43,368 nucleotides of DNA, taken from positions 1 through 43,368 of the forward strand of contig JAPLVH010000004.1 of assembly GCA_026397205.1 (NCBI GenBank), written 5' to 3'. Of the stretch, positions 15,987-23,553 are shown in pieces; the stretch's first letter is position 1; each line of letters starts with the position of its first letter. The DNA comes from Candidatus Berkelbacteria bacterium. GTDB lineage: Bacteria > Patescibacteriota > UBA1384 > XYA2-FULL-43-10 > CAINNR01. The notes under the pieces were generated by a model that made no database searches, was not told the DNA's origin, and saw nothing but the letters and a program-made list of their open reading frames with translations. The position numbers were made by a program, and so were the translations under genes.

Positions 15987-17186
15987 ATGAACAAAGTAAA
16001 AATTCAAGAAGTTTTAAGTCGATCAATTGACACGATTTATCCCAGCCGACAGGATTTGGAGAAACTTTTGGAGTCGGGAAAGAAATTGCGGATTTATATG
16101 GGAATTGATCCGACGGCAACTTATGTTCATCTCGGCCACGCGACCAATTACATTATTTTAAAAAGATTTCATGAACTTGGTCACAAAATAATTGTTGTCG
16201 TCGGTGATTTTACCGCCATGATTGGCGATCCGAGTGATAAAAAATCGTTTCGAAAACGGTTGACAAAAAAAGAAGTCGCCGAGAATTTGAAAACCTACAA
16301 AGATCAAATCGGCAAAATTCTTGATTTCTCCGACAAGAAAAATCCGATCGAATTCCGCTTCAATTCACAATGGTTGTCAAAACTGAAATTCGAAGATATT
16401 ATCAACATTGCATCTCATTTTACTGTCCAGCAAATGATCGAACGCGACACATTTGAAAAACGAATCAAGGAAAGGAAACCGCTTTTTGTCAGCGAATTTT
16501 TCTATCCGCTGATGCAAGGTTACGATTCGGTGGTACTGGACGCCGATGTTGAAGTTGGCGGAACCGATCAAACTTTCAATATGTTGGCTGGTCGCAGTTT
16601 GGTCAAATCATATTTGGACAAGGAAAAAATCGTTGTTTCAACAACACTTTTGGAAAATCCATTGACCGGCGAAAAATTGATGAGCAAATCTTTAGGGACT
16701 GGGATTGCTTTGAACGAAAAACCGAATGAAATGTTTGGTAAAGCTATGTCATTGCCGGACGAAGCAATCATTCAAGTTTTTATTGACTGCACTTATTTGT
16801 CGATGACGCAAATTGACCAATATCGTGGTGAAATGTCGGAGGGAAAAAATCCCAGGGATATCAAATTGATTTTGGCGCGGAAAATCGTCAGTCAATTTCA
16901 CGGTCAACACGAAGCGGAAAAAGCCGAAGCCAATTTTATCCAAATTTTTCAGAAGAAAGAGTTGCCGGATGAAATTCGGGAATTCAAACTTGACGGAACT
17001 TTTAATTTGCCGCAACTTTTGGTCGAAGTCGAGTCGGCCGATTCGATGTCTGATGCCCGGCGGTTGATAAAAGCCGGCGCGGTTGAAGTTGATGGCGCAA
17101 AAATCACCGATGTCAGCGCCAAAATTTCAACTCACAAAGACATGATTATTAAAGTTGGGAAGAGAAGATTTGCAAAGATAAAATGA
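15987..17186 (+). CDS. tyrS: Tyrosyl-tRNA synthetase
   Basis: Class I synthetase that charges tRNA-Tyr. The HIGH-type motif is HLGH at residues 48-51 after YMGIDPTATYV, and the KMSKS-type motif is LMSKSLG. The GDFTAMIGDPS and FYPLMQGYDSVVL segments form the tyrosine pocket. A C-terminal S4 RNA-binding domain is present (MSDARRLIKAGAVEVDGAKI). The frame is open back to 15873, but the upstream part is made of AAATCAAAATTC-type repeat. The ATG at 15987 has AGAGGTGAAG just before it, so 399 aa is the right length. Confidence 0.96.
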   Translation: MNKVKIQEVLSRSIDTIYPSRQDLEKLLESGKKLRIYMGIDPTATYVHLGHATNYIILKRFHELGHKIIVVVGDFTAMIGDPSDKKSFRKRLTKKEVAENLKTYKDQIGKILDFSDKKNPIEFRFNSQWLSKLKFEDIINIASHFTVQQMIERDTFEKRIKERKPLFVSEFFYPLMQGYDSVVLDADVEVGGTDQTFNMLAGRSLVKSYLDKEKIVVSTTLLENPLTGEKLMSKSLGTGIALNEKPNEMFGKAMSLPDEAIIQVFIDCTYLSMTQIDQYRGEMSEGKNPRDIKLILARKIVSQFHGQHEAEKAEANFIQIFQKKELPDEIREFKLDGTFNLPQLLVEVESADSMSDARRLIKAGAVEVDGAKITDVSAKISTHKDMIIKVGKRRFAKIK

Positions 17187-17290
17187 AGAGTTAAGATCTC
17201 AGAATTAAGAATTATGGAAGGGGATTTTGTTCTAAAAAAATTCTCAATTCTAAATTAAATTCTGAGATCTGAATTCTTAATTCTTAATTT
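17187..17290. repeat. AGATCTCAGAATTAAG-type inverted element before argS
   Basis: The left arm contains TTAAGATCTCAGAATTAAG and the right arm TTCTGAGATCTGAATTC with further AATTCTTAATTC. The core reads ATGGAAGGGGATTTT. A close relative lies at 40688-40796 before pilB. The element runs to the first possible argS start codons. Confidence 0.75.
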
Positions 17291-17300
17291 GCCTGGTGAG

Positions 17301-18995
17301 ATGCATGAGAAATTAAAACAAATTCTTATTAGTGCGATCGGAAAAGCTGGCTATAAAGTTCCGGCTGGTTTTGATTTTGGGCCTGCGGAAAACGAAAAGT
17401 TTGGGGATTTTTCGACCAACGCGGCGCTGATCATCGGCAAAAAAGCCGGCGAAACTCCGAAAGATGTTGCGGAAAAAATCGTCGCCAATATTAAAGATAA
17501 AAATATCAAAAACACCGAAATTGCCGGTCCGGGATTTATTAATTTTCACATGTGTCCGGAATTTTTTTGGCAAGAGTTATCAGAAATCCTAAAATCAGGA
17601 CAGGAATTTGGTCGTGGGGATAAGAATCATCGTCAAAAAATTCTCGTCGAATTCATCTCGGCCAATCCAACTGGCCCACTTCACATCGGCAATGCTCGCG
17701 GTGGCCCGATCGGTGAGACACTGTCAAATGTTTTGTCTTGGCTTGGACACGAGGTCGGTCGGGAATTTTATGTCAACGATGCTGGCAGCCAGATTGCTAA
17801 GTTTGGCAAAACCCTCGCTTACTATTATATAGTCAAAACCGACCCGAATTTTCGCTTTCCGGAGGACGGTTATCCCGGCGATTATCCGAAAGAAGTTTCC
17901 GAGGATATTCAAAAAGAACACGCGGTGGAAATCGAAGCGCTAAAAGATGAACTGTTGCCGGAGTTCTTCATTAAACACGGTCTAGAGTTGACGACGCGCC
18001 GAATCAAGGATGATATTGAACTTCTCGGCATCAAATTTGACAATTTCGTTTATGAGAGCGACTTTTTGTCGTCGGGAAAAAGCCAAGCGATTGTCAATCA
18101 ACTAAAAGAAATCGGAAAGACGACAGACAAAGAGGGTGCGGTTTGGTTTACCGCTGACGAATCCGCCAGCCGGCGGATTGACGGCGACGACAAAGAAAAT
18201 GTTTTGGTTCGTTCGGACGCCGAAAAGTCGTTGACCTATTTCGCTAGTGACATCGCTTATCACAAAGACAAGTTTGATCGCGACTTTAAAAAATTAATTG
18301 ACATCTGGGGACCGAATCATCACGGTCACATCGCCAGGTTGAAATCAGCAATGGCGGCGTTGGGATATGACCCGAAAAATTTGGAAATTATGCTTTACCA
18401 GAATGTCAAATTAAAAAAAGACGGCGAGGTCAAGCAGATGGGCAAGCGGCTGGGAAATTTTATTAACATTGCCGATCTGGTTAATAAACTCAAAGTTCCG
18501 GCAGATGTTTTCAAGTTTATGATCATTTCTCACTCGTCGTCATCAATTCTTGATTTTGATTTGGACCTAGCGCTAGAGCAGTCGGAAAAAAACCCGGTTT
18601 ACTATTTGCAATACGCTTACGCTCGAATTTGTAGTATTTTGCGCAAGGCCGACAAAAAAGTTGTTGAAGAGTTGGAAAAAATTGCCAGGGGAGAGGTGAG
18701 TGCTGGGATGTCAGAGTTTACCAATTTGACCGACAAAAAAGAGATTTATTTGATTCTTAAGCTAGCGGAATTTCCCGAGGTGCTGAAAAAAATCGAAAGC
18801 GATTTTCAAATTCAGGCGCTCCCCCATTTCGCGACAAAAATTGCCGGGGGATACCACGATTTTTATAGTTCAAATATTGTTTTGTCCGATGATAAAAAAC
18901 TCACCCGCTCTCGCCTTTTGTTAATTTTAGCAACTCGAAATGTTCTAAAAATTTGTTTGACTTTGATGGGGATCTCGGCACCGGAGAAAATGTAA
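17301..18995 (+). CDS. argS: Arginyl-tRNA synthetase
   Basis: Class I synthetase that charges tRNA-Arg. The N-terminal Add-1 domain has FGDFSTNAAL. The catalytic signature is SANPTGPLHIGNARGG, with HIGN as the HIGH motif. KQMGKRLGNFINI takes the place of KMSKR. The C-terminal anticodon-binding domain is DALR-like (YLQYAYARICSIL). The frame also allows TTG at 17289. I prefer the ATG at 17301 (564 aa) because it begins with the usual MHEKLKQIL, although GGTGAG abuts it without a spacer. The upstream repeat has displaced any normal SD. Confidence 0.94.
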   Translation: MHEKLKQILISAIGKAGYKVPAGFDFGPAENEKFGDFSTNAALIIGKKAGETPKDVAEKIVANIKDKNIKNTEIAGPGFINFHMCPEFFWQELSEILKSGQEFGRGDKNHRQKILVEFISANPTGPLHIGNARGGPIGETLSNVLSWLGHEVGREFYVNDAGSQIAKFGKTLAYYYIVKTDPNFRFPEDGYPGDYPKEVSEDIQKEHAVEIEALKDELLPEFFIKHGLELTTRRIKDDIELLGIKFDNFVYESDFLSSGKSQAIVNQLKEIGKTTDKEGAVWFTADESASRRIDGDDKENVLVRSDAEKSLTYFASDIAYHKDKFDRDFKKLIDIWGPNHHGHIARLKSAMAALGYDPKNLEIMLYQNVKLKKDGEVKQMGKRLGNFINIADLVNKLKVPADVFKFMIISHSSSSILDFDLDLALEQSEKNPVYYLQYAYARICSILRKADKKVVEELEKIARGEVSAGMSEFTNLTDKKEIYLILKLAEFPEVLKKIESDFQIQALPHFATKIAGGYHDFYSSNIVLSDDKKLTRSRLLLILATRNVLKICLTLMGISAPEKM

Positions 18996-19069
18996 CAGCG
19001 TCGAATGAGGCCGAGTTTTGTATCGGCGTGAACCGAATGAATTATATTCGCAGCACAAATATAAATTAA

Positions 19070-19105
19070 ACTGGGATTATTCAATACGTATTGAATATCT
19101 CCAGT
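19070..19105. repeat. TACGTA-centred palindrome, module 2 left
   Basis: 36 bp, centre TACGTA at 19085-19090. It is palindromic except for three adjacent positions in the outer arm (GAT where AGA would pair). The inner arm GTATTGAATATCTCCAGT is identical to the arm of the right-end palindrome. It lies 17 bases before the start of the second Cas2-like gene. Confidence 0.92.
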
Positions 19106-19122
19106 AAAGTTGGGTAAAAAGG

Positions 19123-19686
19123 ATGAAGAAAAAAACGAAACAAAAAATAAAAAGAAAGTTGGGAGAAATTTCGATCAATTTATTGGAGCTGATTGCCAAT
19201 GTTCCAGTCGCGATCGCTGGCGGTTTTTTGGATCCATACTCGGTATATCGAAGTGCGCCGAGAAACAGCAATATTCTGGATGATTTTTTTGATCGGCTTC
19301 GAACATTAAACGAAGGCGGATATATCGAAATTGTTAAAGACGGTAAACGTAAAAGTATTCGCTTAACCAATAAAGGCAAAATTAAATTGCTTGAAGGGAA
19401 AAAATCTGAGCAGACAGATGGTAAATGGCGAATTTTATCATTTGATGTCCCTAGGGCAAAGAATAAGCTTCGCGACCAATTTCGTCGTTCGATCAAGAGA
19501 ATCGGTTTCAAGCAAGTTCAGCAAAGTTTGTGGGTATCACCATTTATAAATGCCGACGAAATTGATTTAATAATCGATGAGCTAAAAATTAGAGAATATG
19601 TTGCGTATTTTATTATCGCTAAAACCGATATTGCCGAGCATTTGGAAGTGATGTTTGCCAATGAATTTCGAAATATCAATTTTTAA
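19123..19686 (+). CDS. HTH plus Cas2-like (PaaX-like) protein, copy 2
   Basis: 187 aa, paralogue of the protein at 11792. The N-terminal part (GEISINLLELIANVPVAI, then NEGGYIEIVKDGKRKSIRL) is the presumed winged helix and differs from copy 1 at about a third of positions. From WRILSFDVP on the two are nearly identical for some 65 residues, although many codons differ by synonymous changes. The start follows AAAAAGG closely. The conserved Asp of the Cas2 fold (SFD) is present. There is no cas1 or CRISPR nearby. I infer DNA binding to the flanking palindromes as regulator or recombinase-like factor; the biochemical role is unknown. Confidence 0.8.
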   Translation: MKKKTKQKIKRKLGEISINLLELIANVPVAIAGGFLDPYSVYRSAPRNSNILDDFFDRLRTLNEGGYIEIVKDGKRKSIRLTNKGKIKLLEGKKSEQTDGKWRILSFDVPRAKNKLRDQFRRSIKRIGFKQVQQSLWVSPFINADEIDLIIDELKIREYVAYFIIAKTDIAEHLEVMFANEFRNINF

Positions 19687-19724
19687 TCTTAGGTAATTGT
19701 AACAACTCGTCTTAAGAAAAATTT

Positions 19725-19760
19725 ACTGGAGATATTCAATACGTATTGAATATCTCCAGT
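19725..19760. repeat. TACGTA-centred perfect palindrome, module 2 right
   Basis: A 36 bp perfect palindrome, ACTGGAGATATTCAATAC followed by its complement, centre at 19740-19745. The inner flank AAATTTACT matches that of the right palindrome of module 1. It lies 38 bases after the stop codon. The next gene is on the same strand, so a simple convergent terminator role fits less well here. Confidence 0.95.
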
Positions 19761-19943
19761 TTATTATTTGTGACAAAATATTTGAAAAAGTATTTTCTGG
19801 AGCGGAGAATTTAATCACTAAAGAAAAACTTTCCCAGAAATACTTGACTACTACTACTACTATGTAAGACAGAAACTAGATTTGCAAATTTCTAATTTCT
19901 AATTACAAATGTCAAATAAGAAATTAATTAATTGAAAGGAAAA

Positions 19944-20234
19944 ATGGGAGAGAAAATTGGGCCGAGTGAGGAAGATTTGCAAATTCGTGAAGGTGAACCG
20001 GAGGGTCGGGTGGATGATGTTGATTTAGCTAATGATCGCGCTAATTTATCAGAATCTTATCGTGAAAAGAGGAATGTTTACTTAAAAGGTCATGAGCAAT
20101 ATCGAGAGGCGCACTCAGAACATCAAACTTCAATGGACACAGTCAAGAAAATCGACGACGAAGGTGGATTTGGCAAAATGGCTAAAATGGCGGAAGAGGG
20201 TGAACTAGACAATGAATTGACCGATAAAAAATAA
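19944..20234 (+). CDS. Hypothetical acidic protein, 96 aa
   Basis: A very hydrophilic, Glu/Asp-rich protein (MGEKIGPSEEDLQIREGEPEG) without membrane segments; the middle is helical (LSESYREKRNVYLKGHEQYREAHSEHQTSMDTV). No family is recognised. The ATG at 19944 has AAAGGA four bases before it, better than the in-frame TTG at 19932. A terminator hairpin follows. It starts 183 bases after module 2. Confidence 0.6.
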   Translation: MGEKIGPSEEDLQIREGEPEGRVDDVDLANDRANLSESYREKRNVYLKGHEQYREAHSEHQTSMDTVKKIDDEGGFGKMAKMAEEGELDNELTDKK

Positions 20235-20650
20235 CTATCATATAACCAGAGAATCAAGAAAACCAGCTTTAATGGCTGATTTTCTTTGCCAAATTAATAA
20301 ATTGTAGATTTCTCCTCGAGTCGAAATGACCCAACTTCGCCCCGATATTCTTCGGGACTTCGCTGGGCAAGCTGAAAAGATTGCTTCGTTCCTCGCAATG
20401 ACAAAACAATTTAGTTCTCACTTAGTCGTTCGAACAATAAACTATTGTGGATTCCCGACCAAGTCGGGAATGACCCCAACTTCGCCCGCCCTGGGCGGGC
20501 TTCGCTGGGCAAGCATGGATTGCCGCGTCCCTCGTAATGACAAAACAATTTAGTTCTCACTTAGTCGTTCGAACAATAAGATTTATTGGTAATTTCGTTC
20601 TCTGAATTATTCGCCCACAGGGTCAGCTTTGCAAGATAAATTGGTAAGGA
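20235..20650. repeat. Gene-free 416 bp with diverged tandem repeats
   Basis: No gene was seen. Two 49-base copies (20392-20440 and 20531-20579, one mismatch) of a unit containing AATGACAAAACAATTTAG and GTCGTTCGAACAATAA are 139 bases apart, and both are preceded by CTTCGCTGGGCAAG. The upstream parts of the units differ by inserted hairpins (CCCGATATTCTTCGGG, CCCGACCAAGTCGGG, GCCCGCCCTGGGCGGGC). The right part (about 20575-20650) matches, in reverse, the element at 15735-15855. Confidence 0.7.
20257..20290 (+). terminator. Terminator of the 96-aa gene
   Basis: AGAAAACCAGC pairs with GGCTGATTTTCT around a short loop, and TTTTCTTT forms the tail. It lies about 25 bases after the stop at 20234. 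Confidence 0.7.
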
Positions 20651-22813
20651 CTAAATTGTTTCTTCAAAAACCTTACTCCCGGAAATCAACCAGAGTTTGC
20701 CGAGTTTGCCGTTGACTGCGAAATCAGAGAGTGGCAAAGATGAATCGGCGACGAATTGTTTCAAATAATTTCCACTTTTGGAAAATTCTAAAACTCGATT
20801 TGCTGTTTTGTCCAAAATAAAGATCGCACTCGAATCGGCGCTGGCGTAAATTTTTGCTGGGCTGGAAATTGTTGCGTCCGGCGTCGGAATCGCACCAAGG
20901 GCAAAAGTCGTATCAACTGCGCCTTTTCTAATTCGTAACACTTTTCCGTCGGAAGTCAAAACATAAATGTCGCCGTCGATTGAAATGCCGACGGCATTTT
21001 TAATACTGTCATTTGCTTTTGCTAAAACCGAAGTTCCGGCGGAATAGGTCGAATCAGACAAAGTGTGTTTCCAAATTTTGCCACTGCCAGAATCCAAAAG
21101 ATAAATGTTGGTCGAGAAAACCGCGATCGCCGTCGCATCTTCCCAAGTTGCGCCACTGGCCAGCGAAACATCAGCCAAGGAGTTGTCCGAAGTCGAAAAT
21201 TTGACAACTTTTTTCGCCTCAACATAAAGATAAAAAATTCCGGCCGAGGTTGAAAAATCAGGCGACTTGATTTTGCCGTCAGCGCTTCCAAGTGTTGCCA
21301 GTTTGCTGACATTTTTAGTTCTAGTGTCGTAGCTTCGAACCCAGCCATCACCAGCAAAGGTATATATCACAGCGCCGACGGCGTAGGAAATTTCATCGCT
21401 CGAAGTTAGCGTCAAACTCGGCGCCTGACCGGCGGAAATCCGCGTCGCTAAATTCATCTCATCCAACTTTGCCTGAATTTGATTTTCCAAATTGATCGCC
21501 TCGTCGTGAATCGCGGCCGAGCTTTCGGCATTTTTCGCCATACCGAAAGCGTCAACCAGCTCCTGCTTACCGGTTGATTTTTTTAAGCCAATGTCGGTTA
21601 GCGCTTGCTGATAAGTCGAACGGGCGGAATCCAAACTGGTAAGTCCTTGACTTTGATCAACAACGGAAACATTATGCCGGTTATTAATTAAAATTTTGAT
21701 AAAACCGACTGCCAACAAAATTACAATTAAAGTGATATATAAATATCGGCGCTTTTCCGGTTTGATCATTTCCTTGAACCAAAAACCGAGATTGGTGAAA
21801 AAACTACCGCGACGATTTTTTTTGCCGGAAAAATAATTGACTCGCGGCGCGCCAAATTTATTCGATACCGGTTTGATTGCCGCGCCACCGAATTCGCGAG
21901 CCCGACTGCCGACTTTTTTTGCGCTGGAGGAGAGTTTTGGCGAAATATTTCTCGCCCAAAACTCGGCCAGTTTTTTGCCGCTGGCAACGGTCGCTCGGCC
22001 GGAAACTTTTGCCCCAGCTTTGACGCCGCGATAAATTACTTTTGAATAATGTAAAAGCGGTGAGTCGGGGATATCATCCAAAATAATAATTTCCGGGCGA
22101 TCGTCAATCCGCCGGTTGGCGGATCCATCATCAGTTTTTGTGTCATCAGCTAGAGTGCCAGAAAAATTTATCACAATTGAGTTAATGTCCTTGACTTTTG
22201 AGCGACGGAGAATTTTCACCATTTCGGCGATGGCGATTCTGTGATCGCCGGAGTTGACCAGATCGCGAATTTTGTCCAGAGTCAGCCGGGAATACAAATT
22301 AGAATTTCCGATGACGATTTTATCGTCGGCGTCAACATTGCCATCAATCAAACTGACAAAAGTTTTTAGCGGATGAACCTCGTCGGCGGAGATCGGTTTT
22401 TCCGTGATGTGGCTGATTTTGTTGCCGCGGAAAAGATAGCCGGAAATTTTGCCGGTTTGAGAGAATACCAGCTCATCGCCGTCAACAACGCCGACAATCG
22501 CATTCAATTTCCCGATCCACTCGTGTTCGCCGGATTGCGAGAGATCGCCGAGGGCAAGATTGATATTTTTTATTGTCTCCTCAAAATCATCAGTGGGATT
22601 TTTTTTATCATCTGAAAGACCGGAAGTTAGCGCGTCCAAAATTGTATCGCGAATTTTTTCGCCGGCAACCCAGGGTGATTCAATTTCAATTAGATAGAAA
22701 AACCTCGCCGGAGTATTTTCCGGTTCTATTGTGCCGATGAACAGGAAACCGTCCTTGTGTTTCCCTTTCGTGGCGACTTGCCCGATTTGCGCAACAAGGT
22801 TTTTAGCAGACAT
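20651..22813 (-). CDS. Membrane protein with PP2C-like cytoplasmic domain and outer beta-propeller
   Basis: 720 aa. Residues 1-215 resemble a PP2C-type phosphatase fold (DGFLFIGTIEP, AIVGVVDGDELVFSQTGKISGYLF, LIDGNVDADDKIVIGNSNLYSRL), but the usual metal-binding DGxG pair is not evident, so it may be inactive. A basic linker leads to one membrane span at about 355-375 (YITLIVILLAVGFIKILI). Then come a helical stretch (SARSTYQQALTDIGLKK) and six or so propeller-like repeats (IFYLYVEAKKVVKFS, IYLLDSGSGKIWKH, IYVLTSDGKVLRIR, IFILDKTANRVLEF). Signalling or surface sensing is inferred. An extended -10 (TGCTAAAAT, 22826-22834) leaves a very short leader. Confidence 0.75.
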   Translation of the reverse strand: MSAKNLVAQIGQVATKGKHKDGFLFIGTIEPENTPARFFYLIEIESPWVAGEKIRDTILDALTSGLSDDKKNPTDDFEETIKNINLALGDLSQSGEHEWIGKLNAIVGVVDGDELVFSQTGKISGYLFRGNKISHITEKPISADEVHPLKTFVSLIDGNVDADDKIVIGNSNLYSRLTLDKIRDLVNSGDHRIAIAEMVKILRRSKVKDINSIVINFSGTLADDTKTDDGSANRRIDDRPEIIILDDIPDSPLLHYSKVIYRGVKAGAKVSGRATVASGKKLAEFWARNISPKLSSSAKKVGSRAREFGGAAIKPVSNKFGAPRVNYFSGKKNRRGSFFTNLGFWFKEMIKPEKRRYLYITLIVILLAVGFIKILINNRHNVSVVDQSQGLTSLDSARSTYQQALTDIGLKKSTGKQELVDAFGMAKNAESSAAIHDEAINLENQIQAKLDEMNLATRISAGQAPSLTLTSSDEISYAVGAVIYTFAGDGWVRSYDTRTKNVSKLATLGSADGKIKSPDFSTSAGIFYLYVEAKKVVKFSTSDNSLADVSLASGATWEDATAIAVFSTNIYLLDSGSGKIWKHTLSDSTYSAGTSVLAKANDSIKNAVGISIDGDIYVLTSDGKVLRIRKGAVDTTFALGAIPTPDATISSPAKIYASADSSAIFILDKTANRVLEFSKSGNYLKQFVADSSLPLSDFAVNGKLGKLWLISGSKVFEETI

Positions 22814-22825
22814 CTTTATATTTAT

Positions 22826-22834
22826 ATTTTAGCA
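22826..22834 (-). promoter_or_regulatory. Extended -10 of the PP2C-like gene
   Basis: TGC-TAAAAT on the minus strand lies 12 bases before the ATG at 22813, which predicts a leader of about six bases. No SD is present. Confidence 0.45.
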
Positions 22835-22852
22835 CTTTTTTTTGGTCGGGGC

Positions 22853-22874
22853 GATCCGCCCGAGGCGGACGACC
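22853..22874. repeat. Short CCGCC/GGCGG hairpin next to tRNA-Pro
   Basis: GATCCGCCCGAGGCGGAC followed by GACCT. A near copy, GATCCGCCACTGGCGGAT with GACCT, lies at 33629-33651 next to the tRNA-Thr(GGT) gene. Confidence 0.6.
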
Positions 22875-22886
22875 TTCCACTGTCGC

Positions 22887-22964
22887 TGGTCGGAGAGAGA
22901 GGATTCGAACCTCCGATCTTCGGACCCCCAGCCCGACGCATTAACCAAACTATGCTACTCTCCG
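22887..22964 (-). tRNA. tRNA-Pro (anticodon GGG)
   Basis: 78 bases including an encoded CCA. The acceptor CGGAGAG pairs with CTCTCCG, the D stem is GCAT/ATGC, and the anticodon loop CTGGGGG gives GGG. The T arm carries GGTTCGAATCC. It reads the CCC and CCU proline codons. Confidence 0.93.
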
Positions 22965-23012
22965 CTGATTTAATCGTATCAATTTGATAGAGTTTGTAAA
23001 GATTAGATGACC

Positions 23013-23040
23013 ATTCTCATATTCTGCAGAATTAGAGAAT
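23013..23040. repeat. 28 bp near-perfect palindrome
   Basis: ATTCTCATATTCTG is mirrored by its complement with only two mismatched pairs. It lies between tRNA-Pro and the L28 terminator. Its function is not evident. Confidence 0.6.
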
Positions 23041-23051
23041 AGCTGTCAAAT

Positions 23052-23078
23052 CAAAAAATTCCGAAATTGATCCGGAAT
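23052..23078 (-). terminator. Terminator of the L28 gene
   Basis: On the minus strand ATTCCG and CGGAAT pair and are followed by TTTTTTGATTT. It lies about 27 bases after the L28 stop. Confidence 0.6.
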
Positions 23079-23104
23079 ATCACAAAAGAAGAAAAACAAT
23101 TGTA

Positions 23105-23263
23105 TTACTTGATTTTTTTTACCGATGTCCTCAGGCAACGAGTACACAAAACAACGCCGTTAACTTTTTGCAAATTCGGCAAAAACTTGCGCTTGGAGTG
23201 GCGTTGTGAATGGGAAACATAGTTCCCGGAAATTTTCTTTTTTTCGCAAACGGAGCAAATCAT
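23105..23263 (-). CDS. rpmB: 50S ribosomal protein L28
   Basis: 52 aa starting MICSVCEKKKISGNYVSHSQ, then KRKFLPNLQKVNGVVLCTRC and LRTSVKKIK. The Ser-His-Ser / Lys-Arg / PNLQ pattern and the C-terminal CTRCL are the L28 signature. The four Cys (CSVC and CTRC) can bind zinc. The gene is compact, like most CPR ribosomal proteins, and has its own terminator. Upstream lies a hairpin element. Confidence 0.93.
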   Translation of the reverse strand: MICSVCEKKKISGNYVSHSQRHSKRKFLPNLQKVNGVVLCTRCLRTSVKKIK

Positions 23264-23271
23264 AATAGATC

Positions 23272-23412
23272 AAAAATTAAATATCAAAAATCAAAATGAC
23301 AAATTAAATCTCAAAAAGACCCCAGCACAGAGTGCTGACCTACATTTTGATCTTTGTCTAGCTTTAGCTGACCCTGCGGGCACTTTGTTTTTTGCATTTG
23401 AAATGCTACAAT
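23272..23412. repeat. Intergenic hairpin element, copy 4 (L28/protease)
   Basis: The left arm is AAATATCAAAAATCAAAATG-like and the right arm CATTTTGATCTTTG-like. The core at 23323-23340 is CAGCAC, AGA, GTGCTG, ACC. A second hairpin-like stretch follows (GCTGACCCTGCGGGCAC), which recurs in reverse at about 20609-20630 (GCCCACAGGGTCAGC). Confidence 0.65.
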
Positions 23413-23553
23413 ACTTTTATACTTTATCAAACTTTTCCAGGTTTTACAAGTGTTCCATCACTGACTTTTGTTTCACTGACTTATTGTGATGCTGGTCGCA
23501 TTATTCGTTTTTAGCCATTAGGAATATTCGTTATCCGTTCTTGAAAGATTACT

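Larger units (their letters stand above)
19070..19760. mobile_element. Module 2: palindrome, Cas2-like/PaaX-like gene, palindrome (691 bp)
   Basis: Same order and size as module 1. Here the two palindromes are near-identical copies, so their inner arms (CCAGTAAA at the left, TTTACTGG at the right) also act as terminal inverted repeats. No transposase other than the Cas2-like protein is encoded. That the unit moves is inference. Confidence 0.55.

Noticed and set aside
11733-19760. CRISPR-Cas adaptation locus, because of the Cas2-like domain
   Set aside because: There is no array of equal repeats and spacers, no cas1, and the proteins have an extra N-terminal winged-helix-like half as in PaaX-type regulators.
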